From positions 705,001 through 769,000 of the forward strand of contig JADJWQ010000002.1 of NCBI GenBank assembly GCA_016716265.1: a stretch of DNA of 64,000 nucleotides, written 5' to 3'. The stretch is from Planctomycetota bacterium. Its GTDB lineage: Bacteria > Planctomycetota > UBA1135 > UBA2386. Within the stretch, counting starts at the first letter, position 1, and each line of letters opens with the position of its first letter. Below the pieces are notes generated by a model. It saw nothing but the letters and a program-made list of their open reading frames with translations. It did no database searches and was not told the DNA's origin. Below are positions 17,655 to 28,419 of this stretch, piece after piece. Position numbers and translations under genes: made by a program.

Positions 17655-17709
17655 CGACGACGACCCGTGACGACGACGACCCGTGACGACGACGACCCGT
17701 GACGACGAC
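17646..17709. repeat. 16-bp tandem repeat, 4 copies, across the atpZ stop
   Basis: Four exact copies of GACCCGTGACGACGAC span the atpZ stop codon (TGA 17652-17654) and enter the 249-bp spacer before the next gene. Because the unit is not a multiple of three, and the stop lies in the first copy, later copies are untranslated. The remaining spacer (17710-17903) shows no other feature. Confidence 0.9.
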
Positions 17710-17903
17710 GACGTCGGTGGCGCCTCGCCGGGCGGTGCGAACTGACCGGCACCGGACGCCTGAGTCGCGCGAGGCGCTCGCCACTGCGATCCACGTCGAC
17801 CGCTCACGCCCCTCATCCAATTCCCCGGGACGGCCGTTCCGGCCCACATCCTCCCGCTCCCGCGACGACCCGCTCCCGAGCCGGTCCTGCGACCGACTCC
17901 GCC

Positions 17904-18497
17904 ATGCGCACCGCCCCAGCACAGCACGCCAGCAGCGAGCCCGCGCCCGCGGTCCGCGTGCGCTTCGCGGTCGTGCTGGCGATGGCCGCATTGCCGGCGG
18001 CGTTGCTCGGTGGCGTGGCGATCGCCAGCGGGAGGCTTCCCGCGGGTGCCGACCGCGCGGTCGTGCTCGGGCTCGCGGCGAGCTGGCTCAGCGGTGCCGC
18101 CGGCCTCGCGTGGAAGCTGCACGCATTGCGTGCGAGCCTCCGTGCGGTCGGGAGGGCGGCGTCGATGGGGGTCCAGGCCGCGGCGCTCGGCGACTTCCTC
18201 GTTCAATTGCTCGGCGTCGGCACGGGCGTGCTCGCGCTGCACCTCGGCGGTGCGAAATTCGCCACCGTCGCCGGGTTTGGCCTCGCGTTCGCGGTCGCCA
18301 CCCTGTGTCTGCAGATCATCGGCGGGCTGGTCCTCGCGCGCGCCCTGCAACGACCCGCGATGCCCGCCGGAGCGGCGGCGCCGGGCGAGCCGCGCCCGGG
18401 CACCGATCGCAACGAGACGCACACCGCCCGCGCAGCGCCAGCGGCGGACCCGGCCGGTCGCGAGCCGCATCCCTACGCCCGGATCGCCAGACGATGA
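17904..18497 (+). CDS. AtpI-like (ATP synthase subunit I) membrane protein
   Basis: A 197-residue protein with four predicted transmembrane helices: RFAVVLAMAALPAALLGGVA, AVVLGLAASWLSGAAGLAW, AALGDFLVQLLGVGTGVLAL and FGLAFAVATLCLQIIGGLVL. A cytoplasmic tail of about 50 residues rich in Pro/Ala/Arg follows. This topology and the position directly before atpB match the poorly conserved subunit I, a chaperone for assembly of the c-ring. The stop overlaps the atpB start (ATGA at 18494-18497), so the two are translationally coupled. Sequence similarity to well-studied AtpI is weak, hence no symbol is given. Confidence 0.7.
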   Translation: MRTAPAQHASSEPAPAVRVRFAVVLAMAALPAALLGGVAIASGRLPAGADRAVVLGLAASWLSGAAGLAWKLHALRASLRAVGRAASMGVQAAALGDFLVQLLGVGTGVLALHLGGAKFATVAGFGLAFAVATLCLQIIGGLVLARALQRPAMPAGAAAPGEPRPGTDRNETHTARAAPAADPAGREPHPYARIARR

Positions 18498-19570
18498 CGA
18501 TTCCCACGATGCCTGGACTGCCGACGTTCCTCAGGGGGATGCTCGCCCTGCTGACGCTGGTCGGTGTGCTGTGCGGCGCTGCGCCGCAGCACGCTCCGCA
18601 GCACACTGCGCAGCCGGAGGAGCACACTGCGCAGCCGGAGAAGCACACTGCGCAGCCGGAGGCGCCGGCGCCGGAAGGCCAGCACGCGCCCGCGCCGCAG
18701 GAGCCGGGCGACGCGCAGCACGCCAGCGGTGCCGAGCACGGCGGGAGTCACGAGGCCCTCTCGACGATGGAGATGGGGAGCGGGGACTTCTTCCTGCACA
18801 AGTACTCCCATCTCCAGCCGCACGCGATCGCGCTGGTGCCCGCCAGTGGCAAGCCCGCCGACAGCTGGTTCACGTTCTACGACGTCAACCTGTTCCAGCT
18901 GTACGCGCTGGCGGTGATGCTCGTCGTGTTCCTGGCCGTGCTGGCGAGCTTCCGGTTCGCGCGCTCGCCGTGGCTGCTGCGCGTGTTCCGCGGCTGGTGC
19001 CACTGGTTGCGCGACGAGATCGTCGTCTCGGTGATGGGCGAGGAGGACGCGCGGAAGTTCGCGCCGTACTTCATCTACCTGTTCTTCTTCATCGCGTTCA
19101 TGAACCTGCTCGGCATGCTGCCGGACAGCGTGACCGCGACGGCGACGCTGCACGTGACCGGCGCTCTCGCAATGACGACGTTCGGCTTCATGCTGATCGG
19201 CGGCATGGTCAAGCAGGGTGTCGGCGCCTACTGGAAGAACCTGCTGCCGCACGGCGTGCCGGTCTGGCTCGCACCACTGCTGTTCGTGCTCGAGGTGATC
19301 GGTCTCCTGGTGAAGCCCTTCGCGCTCACCATCCGTCTGTTCGCCAACCTGCTGGCGGGCCACCTCGTGATCTACTCCTTCATCGCGATGATCTTCCTGT
19401 TCGCGAAGGTCTTCGAGAAGGAGGCGGTGTCGTACGGCCCCGCGGTCGTCGCGGTCGGGATGAGCGTGTTCATCTCGATCATCGAGGCCTTCGTCGCCCT
19501 GCTGCAGGCCTACATCTTCACGCTGCTCAGCACGGTGTTCGTGCAGCAGTCGCTTCACCCCGAGCACTGA
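18494..19570 (+). CDS. atpB: ATP synthase subunit a, with repeat-bearing N-terminal extension
   Basis: The stator channel subunit of Fo (358 residues). The key arginine is in ALTIRLFANLLAGH (Arg281), and flanking family blocks are YFIYLFFFIAFMNLLGMLP and IEAFVALLQAYIFTLLS. The N-terminus is unusual: a hydrophobic signal-like segment (LALLTLVGVLCGAA), then about 80 residues rich in His, Gln, Pro and Glu. That stretch includes three tandem heptapeptides HTAQPE[E/K/A] at residues 37-57, before the conserved part begins near residue 100. Extensions with a signal-like helix occur in other subunit a proteins of Planctomycetota and Bacteroidota, but the repeat is peculiar. The start is set by the ATGA overlap with the AtpI-like gene. 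Confidence 0.96.
   Translation: MTIPTMPGLPTFLRGMLALLTLVGVLCGAAPQHAPQHTAQPEEHTAQPEKHTAQPEAPAPEGQHAPAPQEPGDAQHASGAEHGGSHEALSTMEMGSGDFFLHKYSHLQPHAIALVPASGKPADSWFTFYDVNLFQLYALAVMLVVFLAVLASFRFARSPWLLRVFRGWCHWLRDEIVVSVMGEEDARKFAPYFIYLFFFIAFMNLLGMLPDSVTATATLHVTGALAMTTFGFMLIGGMVKQGVGAYWKNLLPHGVPVWLAPLLFVLEVIGLLVKPFALTIRLFANLLAGHLVIYSFIAMIFLFAKVFEKEAVSYGPAVVAVGMSVFISIIEAFVALLQAYIFTLLSTVFVQQSLHPEH
18601..18663. repeat. 21-bp tandem repeat, 3 copies, in atpB
   Basis: Three near-identical 21-bp units encode the heptapeptides HTAQPEE, HTAQPEK and HTAQPEA in the non-conserved N-terminal extension of subunit a. Being in frame, they can expand or contract without harm to the channel. Confidence 0.85.
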
Positions 19571-19752
19571 GCTTCTCCACGAGACCGGGCCGGTGCCGAC
19601 CCCTCGGCAGGTCGCGCGACGCCGGCTCCGCTCCCGACCCCTCGATCGATCTCCCGACACCGCGCCGCGCGCCCCCGGAGCTTCCGGCGGTCGCTGGGCG
19701 CGGCGCACCCGAACCTCAACCGCCAACCCTTCCCCACTCCAGGAGACCCGTG

Positions 19753-20001
19753 ATGCTTTCGTTGATCCTCGCTTCCACCGGCATCGGCGCCGGTATCGCC
19801 GCGGGCAGTGCCGTGATCGGTGCCGGTGTCGGCATCGGCCTGATCGGCTCGGCCGCCGGCGAAGGCCTCGCTCGTCAGCCGGAGGCCGCGAGCGACATCC
19901 GCGGCAATGCCCTGCTGCTGTCCGCCCTGATCGAGGGTGTCGCCTTCTTCGGCGTCGTCGTCGGTCTCCTGATGGCGCTGAACACCAGCAGCGGCCAGTG
20001 A
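19753..20001 (+). CDS. atpE: ATP synthase subunit c
   Basis: The 82-residue hairpin proteolipid that forms the rotating ring. Helix 1 holds the glycine-rich packing motif (GAGVGIG), the polar loop is ARQPEA, and helix 2 carries the ion-binding Glu61 in SALIEGVAFFG. The residues after Glu61 (GVA) lack the Ser/Thr pair of Na+-binding rings, and no Gln is seen opposite in helix 1, so proton coupling is likely. AGGAGA lies 7 nt before the ATG. It follows atpB after 182 nt in which nothing else is seen. Its stop overlaps the next start by one base (TGATG). Confidence 0.97.
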   Translation: MLSLILASTGIGAGIAAGSAVIGAGVGIGLIGSAAGEGLARQPEAASDIRGNALLLSALIEGVAFFGVVVGLLMALNTSSGQ

Positions 20002-20549
20002 TGATCGGCTCCCTGGTCCTGCTCGTCGCGTCCAGCAGCGGTGGCTTCGACCCGCTGGAGTTCGCCCCCGGGGCGAGCTTCTGGACGCTCGTGATCTTCC
20101 TGTTGGCACTCGTGCCGATGTGGAAGTTCGTGTTCGGTCCGATCACGAAGGCGCTGGACAACCGGGACCGCAAGCTCGACGAAGCGATCGCCGCTGCCGA
20201 GAAGGCGCGGCGCGGCGCCGAAGAGCAGGCCGAGGCGACCAGGCGCGAGCTGGAACAGGCACGCCGCGAGGCTCGCGACATGGTCGCGGACGCGACCGCC
20301 CGCGCGGAGCGCCAGGCCAAGGAAGCGCTCGACCGCGCCCGCGCGGACGCGCAGCGGCAGGTCGAGCAGGCTCGCAACGAGATCGAGTCGCTCAAGCAGC
20401 GCGCGCTCGAGGAGATCCGGCGCGAGGTGGTCGACCTGTCGATCCGCTCCGCCGGCAAGCTCCTGCAGCGCGATCTCGACGACGACGCGCACCGGCGCTT
20501 CGTCGACGAGTTCCTGACGACCGTCGATGCGGGAGGCGGCGCGCGATGA
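20001..20549 (+). CDS. atpF: ATP synthase subunit b
   Basis: The peripheral-stalk subunit (182 residues). One N-terminal transmembrane helix (SFWTLVIFLLALVPMWKFVF) is followed by a long, highly charged coiled coil (about residues 50-150, with LDEAIAAAEKARRGAEEQ) and a C-terminal segment (LSIRSAGKLLQRDLD) that contacts delta. The start shares one base with the atpE stop, and the stop overlaps atpH (ATGA), so the order c-b-delta is tightly coupled. Only one b gene is present; no b' paralogue is seen. Confidence 0.95.
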   Translation: MIGSLVLLVASSSGGFDPLEFAPGASFWTLVIFLLALVPMWKFVFGPITKALDNRDRKLDEAIAAAEKARRGAEEQAEATRRELEQARREARDMVADATARAERQAKEALDRARADAQRQVEQARNEIESLKQRALEEIRREVVDLSIRSAGKLLQRDLDDDAHRRFVDEFLTTVDAGGGAR

Positions 20550-21085
20550 GTTCGCTCGCGAAGCGCTATGCCGCCGCGCTGCTCGACGTGGCGACCACCC
20601 GCAACGCGGTGGACGCCGTGGCCGCGGACCTCGAGGCGATCCACAGCGCGGTGACCGGCGATCCGGCCGTGTTCGCGCGGCTGACCGGCCCCGAGACCTC
20701 GCAGGTGCTACGGCAGCGGCTGCTCGACCGGCTGGTCGAGGGTCGTCACGAGCTGCTGCGCAACCTCGTCGCGGCGTTGGCCCGGCGGCAGCGCTTCGCT
20801 CTGCTCGGCGGGCTGTGGCCCGTATTCCTGGAGCTGCTGCGCGCGGCGCGCGGCGAGACGGTCGGAGTGGTCGAGACCGCACGGCCGCTCGACGAGGGCC
20901 GCACGGCGGCGCTGAGCGCGCTCGCGGCGCGACTCGCGGGCCGCCAGGTCCACCTGACCTTCCGCCAGGCACCCGAGATCCTCGGCGGCCTCCGGATGCA
21001 GATCGGCAACACCCTCTACGACGGTTCGGTCGCGTTCGCGCTGGAGCGATTGCGCCGGCGCCTGTCGACTGTCCCGCTCGCCTGA
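20546..21085 (+). CDS. atpH: ATP synthase subunit delta
   Basis: The stator connector between F1 and the b-subunit (179 residues). The N-terminal helical bundle begins LAKRYAAALLDVA, the family's usual opening. The C-terminal part includes ETVGVVETARPLDEGRTAAL and the hallmark LGGLRMQIGNTLYDGSVAFAL. It begins inside the atpF stop (ATGA). A spacer of 258 nt with two hairpins separates it from atpA, by far the longest gap between F1Fo subunit genes here. Confidence 0.95.
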   Translation: MSSLAKRYAAALLDVATTRNAVDAVAADLEAIHSAVTGDPAVFARLTGPETSQVLRQRLLDRLVEGRHELLRNLVAALARRQRFALLGGLWPVFLELLRAARGETVGVVETARPLDEGRTAALSALAARLAGRQVHLTFRQAPEILGGLRMQIGNTLYDGSVAFALERLRRRLSTVPLA

Positions 21086-21343
21086 ACCCGTCCACGCACG
21101 CCTGTGTCGCGGGGGCCCCGGCGAGGGGCCCTGACCCAGGCGCGCACCGAATCCACAACCCACGCGCCCCGTGCGGGCGTGGTGCTCGCGGCTCCGCGCC
21201 GCGCCGCCGCGCTCCGCCGGGCGGTCGCCGTCCCGGACGTCGCGTCCCCGGGTCGGTGGTCCCCGAGTTCTCCAAACCCCGACCAGCGGCTCGGGCGGCA
21301 GGCGCCGCGCGAGCCGAGGCCAGCAGCACGAATCACCGCTCCC
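21086..21343. other. atpH-atpA spacer with two hairpins
   Basis: No gene is seen. A 7-bp perfect stem (GGGCCCC/GGGGCCC, loop GGCGA) lies at 21113-21131. A second, bulged stem built from CCAC/GTGG and GCCC/GGGC lies near 21158-21181. They could attenuate or process the operon mRNA between Fo and F1 genes; this is inferred from position. Confidence 0.4.
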
Positions 21344-22885
<1,542 letters not shown>

Positions 22886-22935
22886 GCGGCGAACGCGCGG
22901 TCCCAGAGGTCGATTCCGTTTCAGGCCGACCTGCG

Positions 22936-22990
22936 AAGTCGAACCACAGCAGGTCGAACCGAACCAGGTCGAACCGAACCAGGTCCATTC
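22936..22990. repeat. 15-bp tandem repeat, about 3.5 copies, between atpA and atpG
   Basis: The units AAGTCGAACCACAGC, AGGTCGAACCGAACC (twice) and a partial fourth copy fill the middle of the spacer between the atpA stop and the atpG start. The spacer then gives CGAAGCGAGCAGG before the atpG ATG. Confidence 0.88.
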
Positions 22991-23011
22991 CAGTAGGGCG
23001 AAGCGAGCAGG

Positions 23012-23917
23012 ATGGCGAACATCAAGGAGCTGCGCGGCCGGATCCGTTCGGTCGCGAACATCGCCAAGATCACGCGGGCGATGGAGATGGTGGCCTCGAT
23101 GAAGCTGCGCCGCGTGCAGAGCCGCGCGCTGAGCTTCCGCCCGTACACCGAGGAGCTGCAGGGACTGCTGGGCCACCTCGCCGAGCACGTCGGCCACTCG
23201 CCGGACCGGCCGTTGTTCCAGGAGCGCGAGATCAAGTCGATCGGCGTGATGCTGTTCACGTCGGATCGCGGCCTGTGCGGTGCCTACAACGCGAACGTGC
23301 TCGCCGGCGTCACGCGGCTGCGTGCCGACCTGAAGGCGCGCGGGCTCGGCGACGGCTCGCTCAAGTTCTTCGTGGTCGGCCGCAAGGGCTACTCGTGGCT
23401 CAATCGCCGCGGTCTGCACGTCGAGCGGTACTACGCCGATCCGACGCTCGAGGCCCTCGACTTCGCGACGGCCCGGCTCGCGTCGCGCGACCTGGTCGAG
23501 GCGTTCACGTCGGCCGCGGTCGACGAGGTGCGGATCATGTTCACGGCGTTCGAGTCGGTCGTGCGCTTCGTGCCGCGCGACGAGCGCTTCCTGCCGGTGA
23601 CCGTCGAGCTGGGCGACCATGCCGGCGGCCACCAGAACGGTGATCGCCTCAAGGGCGAGAGCGGCTACCTGCTCGAGCCGTCGCCGCACGAGATCTTCTC
23701 CCGCATCCTGCCGAAGTACCTCGAGACGGTGATCTTCGACGCGATGCTCAGCTCGCTGGCGTCCGAGATGGCCTCGCGACGCATGGCGATGAAGGGCGCG
23801 ACCGATGCCGCGACCCGGATGAACAAGGAACTGAAGCGCGTCTACAACCGGGCCCGCCAGGAGAGCATCACGAAGGAGCTGCTCGACATCGTCGGCGGCG
23901 CCAACGCGGTGCAGTGA
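23012..23917 (+). CDS. atpG: ATP synthase subunit gamma
   Basis: The central rotor shaft of F1 (301 residues). Both ends carry the conserved coiled-coil helices: ANIKELRGRIRSVANIAKIT with AMEMVASMKLRRVQ at the N-terminus, and SEMASRRMAMKGATDAATRM with NRARQESITKELLDIVGGA at the C-terminus. The middle Rossmann-like part has FTSDRGLCGAYNANV. The start ATG 23012 is preceded by GCGAGCAGG. It lies between atpA and atpD as in nearly all bacteria. Confidence 0.97.
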   Translation: MANIKELRGRIRSVANIAKITRAMEMVASMKLRRVQSRALSFRPYTEELQGLLGHLAEHVGHSPDRPLFQEREIKSIGVMLFTSDRGLCGAYNANVLAGVTRLRADLKARGLGDGSLKFFVVGRKGYSWLNRRGLHVERYYADPTLEALDFATARLASRDLVEAFTSAAVDEVRIMFTAFESVVRFVPRDERFLPVTVELGDHAGGHQNGDRLKGESGYLLEPSPHEIFSRILPKYLETVIFDAMLSSLASEMASRRMAMKGATDAATRMNKELKRVYNRARQESITKELLDIVGGANAVQ

Positions 23918-23969
23918 CGCGCGCTGCAATCTTCACCCCGAGCAGATCCATCCGAGAGGACGTGAACCC

Positions 23970-25448
<1,479 letters not shown>

Positions 25449-25491
25449 GTCGGAGCGCCGCCTCCGATCGACGGCCCCTGGAGACCGCGCC

Positions 25492-25935
25492 ATGAAGACG
25501 TTCCGACTGCGCATCGTCACGCCGGACCGCGTCGTGTTCGACGAAGCGGTCCGCGCGGTCCGCTTCCCGGGCATCGACGGCAGCTACGGCGTGCTCCCCA
25601 ACCACGCGCCGCTGATGACGGCGACCGCGCCCGGCATCGTCTACATCACGCGCACCGAGGGCGGTGCGGTCGAGGAGATGCTGATCAGCGACGGCTTCGC
25701 CGAGGTGCGCAGCAACGTGCTGACGATCGCCGCGTCGGCCGGCGAGCTGGCGTACGAGATCGACGTCGACAAGTATCGCGAGCTGGAGCGCCAGGCCCGC
25801 GAGAAGCTGGCGCACCGCGCCGAGCTGGTCGACGAGGAGATCCTGGTGGCGGAGATCCAGCTCCGCCGCGCGCTGCTCGGTCAGACGCTCGGCGGTCGCT
25901 CGCGCGCGCCGGCGCCGCACTCGGACGCGCACTGA
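25492..25935 (+). CDS. atpC: ATP synthase subunit epsilon
   Basis: The inhibitory, rotor-associated subunit of F1 (147 residues). The beta-sandwich domain (RLRIVTPDRVVFDE, GSYGVLPNHAPLMTATAPG, ISDGFAEVRSNVLTI) is followed by a two-helix C-terminal domain (VDKYRELERQAREKLAHRAEL) that can brake ATP hydrolysis. The last ~18 codons (RSRAPAPHSDAH) form a tail that overlaps the end of the convergent DUF1992 gene by 55 bp. It is the last gene of the operon. Confidence 0.95.
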   Translation: MKTFRLRIVTPDRVVFDEAVRAVRFPGIDGSYGVLPNHAPLMTATAPGIVYITRTEGGAVEEMLISDGFAEVRSNVLTIAASAGELAYEIDVDKYRELERQAREKLAHRAELVDEEILVAEIQLRRALLGQTLGGRSRAPAPHSDAH

Positions 25936-26315
25936 GTCTCCGCTGCGCCCGTCGCGGGGTAGCCGGCGCCCTGCTCGGCATACTCGGCCCAGACCGGGGT
26001 GTCGGCGCGCCGGCCGGTCAGCACCTCGTAGCGCAGCTCGAGGTTGCGAAGCCGGCCACGCAAGTCCGCCGCGCGCGAGCCGTCGTTGCACGCGGCGAGC
26101 AGGTCGCGCAGCCGCAGCACGTCGCGGCGCAGCTCCAGCTCCGCGGGCGCGAAGCCCTGGCTCTTCAGCAGGATGTAGGCGGCGCGCAGCTCGGCCGGCA
26201 CGCGGGACAGGTCTTCCAGTTCGAGCGGGCGGCCCGCGCCCGGCAGGTCGCGCAGCTCGCCGCGGGCGATGGCTTCGCGGATGCGGGTCTCGGCGATCGC
26301 GTCGAACGGGTCCAT
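25881..26315 (-). CDS. DUF1992 (DnaJ-homologue C28-like) protein
   Basis: A 144-residue protein whose first ~70 residues match the DUF1992/DnaJ-C28 conserved domain: MDPFDAIAETRIREAIARGE, DLPGAGRPL, EDLSRVPAELRAAYILLKSQGFAP. The function of this domain is unknown. A helical middle part (ELELRRDVLRLRDLLAAC) and a low-complexity tail rich in Ala/Gly/Cys follow. The tail lies opposite the end of atpC and may simply be read-out of that overlap. It is divergent from the FKBP gene (51 nt between starts). Confidence 0.85.
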   Translation of the reverse strand: MDPFDAIAETRIREAIARGELRDLPGAGRPLELEDLSRVPAELRAAYILLKSQGFAPAELELRRDVLRLRDLLAACNDGSRAADLRGRLRNLELRYEVLTGRRADTPVWAEYAEQGAGYPATGAAETQCASECGAGARERPPSV

Positions 26316-26365
26316 CGGCCGACCACGATAGCGGCACCCGCGGCCGCTGCTGGTAGCATCCGGCG

Positions 26366-27568
26366 ATGCATCGATCCGTCCCCGCGCCGCTGCTCGCCGC
26401 GCTCACGCTGCTCCCGCTCGCGCCCGCCGTGGCGCAGGACCCCTGGCCGACGTCGATCCCGGCCGACGCCGACCCGCTGACGACCGCGAGCGGACTGCGC
26501 TACAGCGTGCTGCGCGCGGGCAGCGGCGACCGGCGGCCGGTGCTCGGGGACCGGGTCGAGGTGCGCTACTCGGGCTGGCTCGAGGACGGCACGCTGTTCG
26601 ACAGCTCCGAGCTGCGCGGCGCCGGCTCGACGTCGAAGTTCGTGCTCGGCCGGGTCATCGAGGGCTGGAACGAGGGCGTGCAGCTGATGTCGCCCGGCGC
26701 ACGCTTCAGGCTGACGATCCCGGCGGCGCTCGGTTACGGCGACCAGGGTTCACCGCCCAAGATCCCCGGCGGTGCGACGCTCGTGTTCGTCGTCGAGCTC
26801 GTCGACTTCCAGAGCACACCGCGCTTCGTGCCGGTCGAGAAGGACGGCGCCGAGACGCTCGAGTGTGGCGCGTTCTACAACGTCGTGCGCGCGGGCGAGG
26901 GCGAGTCGCCGTCCGGGGTGCAGATGTTCCGCATGCGCTACGCGGTGTGGGATCGCGACGGCAAGCTGCTCGACAGCACCTTCCAGCACGGCGGCACGAT
27001 CGAGGGGGCCCTCGAGCACATGCGCCTGCCGTTCCTCAAGGAGCTGCCCACCAAGATGAAGCCCGGCGAGATCTGTCGCATCCAGGTCTCTCGCGAGCAG
27101 GGCTTCCCCGACGGATTGCCGCCGCAGTTCGGCGCGATCCCGGACGGCGTGACGGTCTGGGAGCTCGAGCTCGTCAAGGTGCTCACGCCGATGCCGGTGC
27201 CGGAGTTCCGCATGCCGAAGGAGGACGAGCTGCAGCGCAGCGCGAGTGGTCTGGGCATCGTCGTGCTGCAGGAGGGGCAGGGCGAGCCGCCCCACGACGG
27301 TGCGATGGTGCAATGCCACTACGCGGGTTGGCTCAGCGACGGCACCTTGTTCGACGCGTCGTATTCGCGCGGCGAGCCGCTCGAGGTCGAGGTGGGCGGA
27401 CCGGTCATCGACGGCTGGAACGAGGCCCTGCGCGGTATGAAGCCCGGCGCGAAGTGGCTGCTCGTGATCCCGCCGGCGCTCGCGTACGGCGAGGCCGGGC
27501 GGCCGCCGGTGATCCCGCCGTCGTCGACGCTGGTCTTCGTCGTCGAGCTGCTCGACGTCGCCAAGTGA
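26366..27568 (+). CDS. Exported FKBP-type peptidyl-prolyl isomerase with three FKBP domains
   Basis: A 400-residue folding catalyst with a signal peptide (LLAALTLLPLAPAVAQ), so periplasmic or extracellular. Domain 1 (about 38-132) has GDRVEVRYSGWLEDGTLFDSS, VIEGWNEGVQLMSPG and IPAALGYGDQG. Domain 2 (about 155-275) is degenerate: it keeps the fold blocks (YAVWDRDGKLLDSTF, MKPGEICRI) but loses the aromatic active-site residues and the GYG turn. Domain 3 (about 292-399) is complete (CHYAGWLSDGTLFDASY, PVIDGWNEALRGMKPGA, IPPALAYGEAG, STLVFVVELLDV). Multi-FKBP arrays in one bacterial protein are uncommon; the middle domain may be structural. It is followed by a tandem repeat and an ABC transporter pair on the same strand. 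Confidence 0.9.
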   Translation: MHRSVPAPLLAALTLLPLAPAVAQDPWPTSIPADADPLTTASGLRYSVLRAGSGDRRPVLGDRVEVRYSGWLEDGTLFDSSELRGAGSTSKFVLGRVIEGWNEGVQLMSPGARFRLTIPAALGYGDQGSPPKIPGGATLVFVVELVDFQSTPRFVPVEKDGAETLECGAFYNVVRAGEGESPSGVQMFRMRYAVWDRDGKLLDSTFQHGGTIEGALEHMRLPFLKELPTKMKPGEICRIQVSREQGFPDGLPPQFGAIPDGVTVWELELVKVLTPMPVPEFRMPKEDELQRSASGLGIVVLQEGQGEPPHDGAMVQCHYAGWLSDGTLFDASYSRGEPLEVEVGGPVIDGWNEALRGMKPGAKWLLVIPPALAYGEAGRPPVIPPSSTLVFVVELLDVAK

Positions 27569-27596
27569 GCGGCAGCGACGGCGCGGTGCCGAGCCG

Positions 27597-27656
27597 CCGA
27601 TGCACAGCAGGCCGATGCACAGCAGGCCGATGCACACCAGGCCGATGCACACCAGG
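27597..27656. repeat. 15-bp tandem repeat, 4 copies, at the start of the ABC ATPase gene
   Basis: Four copies of CCGATGCACA[GC]CAGG lie between the FKBP stop and the ABC ATPase. Every copy contains an ATG in the frame of the ATPase, so the gene could start at any of four repeat ATGs (27600, 27615, 27630, 27645) as well as at 27666. Confidence 0.9.
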
Positions 27657-27665
27657 CCGAGCACG

Positions 27666-28406
27666 ATGGAGACGATCCTCGAAGCGCGCGATCTCTATCG
27701 CTTCCACGAGGTCCGCGGTGACCGCGTGCCGATCCTGCGCGGTGCGTCGTTCACGCTGACGCGTGGCAGCTTCACGACGATCATGGGGCCGTCCGGCTCC
27801 GGCAAGTCGACGCTGCTGCACCTGCTCGCCGGGCTCGACGTGCCGTCCGCGGGCGACGTGCTGCTGTGCGGTGAGTCGCTGAGCCACGCCAGCGAGGCGC
27901 GGCGCACGGCACTGCGGCGGCGGTCGATCGGCTTCGTGTTCCAGTTCTTCAACCTGCTGCCCGATCTGACGGTCCGCGAGAACGTCGAGCTGCCACTGAT
28001 GATCCAGGGCCGCGCACCGAGGCGTGCGGCGGCCCGCATCGACGAGCTGCTCGGGCTGCTCGGGGTCGCACACCTGCACGACCGGCTGCCGAGCGGTCTG
28101 TCGGGCGGCGAGATGCAACGGGTCAGCATCGTGCGCGCGTTGGCGGGCGACGCGCCGCTGCTGCTGGCCGACGAGCCGACCGGCAACCTGTCGTCCAAGG
28201 CGGGGGAGGAGGTCGTGACGCTGCTCCGCGACGTGGTCGCCCGGCTCGGGACGACCGTGCTGCTCGTCACGCACAATCCGCGTGACGCGGCGATGGGCGA
28301 TCGCGTGCTGTTCCTCAACGACGGCACGCTCGACGTCGAGCACGCATTGACCGGCAGCGTCAGCGTGCACGACGTGCACGCGCGCCTCGAGCAGCTCGGC
28401 ATCTGA
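27666..28406 (+). CDS. ABC transporter ATP-binding protein (LolD/MacB-like)
   Basis: A 246-residue cytoplasmic ATPase of the MacB/LolD exporter group. Walker A is GPSGSGKST (41-49), the Q-loop region is IGFVFQFFNLLPDLTV, the signature is LSGGEMQRV, Walker B is LLLADEPTGNL, and the H-loop is LLVTHNPRDA. I chose ATG 27666 (METILEARDLYRF), since homology begins there. An upstream in-frame extension through the tandem repeat would add MHSRP-type pentapeptides without family support. The partner permease starts 14 nt downstream. The pair may extract lipoproteins or export a substrate; which one cannot be told. Confidence 0.92.
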   Translation: METILEARDLYRFHEVRGDRVPILRGASFTLTRGSFTTIMGPSGSGKSTLLHLLAGLDVPSAGDVLLCGESLSHASEARRTALRRRSIGFVFQFFNLLPDLTVRENVELPLMIQGRAPRRAAARIDELLGLLGVAHLHDRLPSGLSGGEMQRVSIVRALAGDAPLLLADEPTGNLSSKAGEEVVTLLRDVVARLGTTVLLVTHNPRDAAMGDRVLFLNDGTLDVEHALTGSVSVHDVHARLEQLGI

Positions 28407-28419
28407 GGAGGGGCCTGGG

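Noticed and set aside
17646..17709. CRISPR-like array
   Set aside because: Units are directly adjacent without spacers and there are no cas genes; it is a simple tandem repeat.
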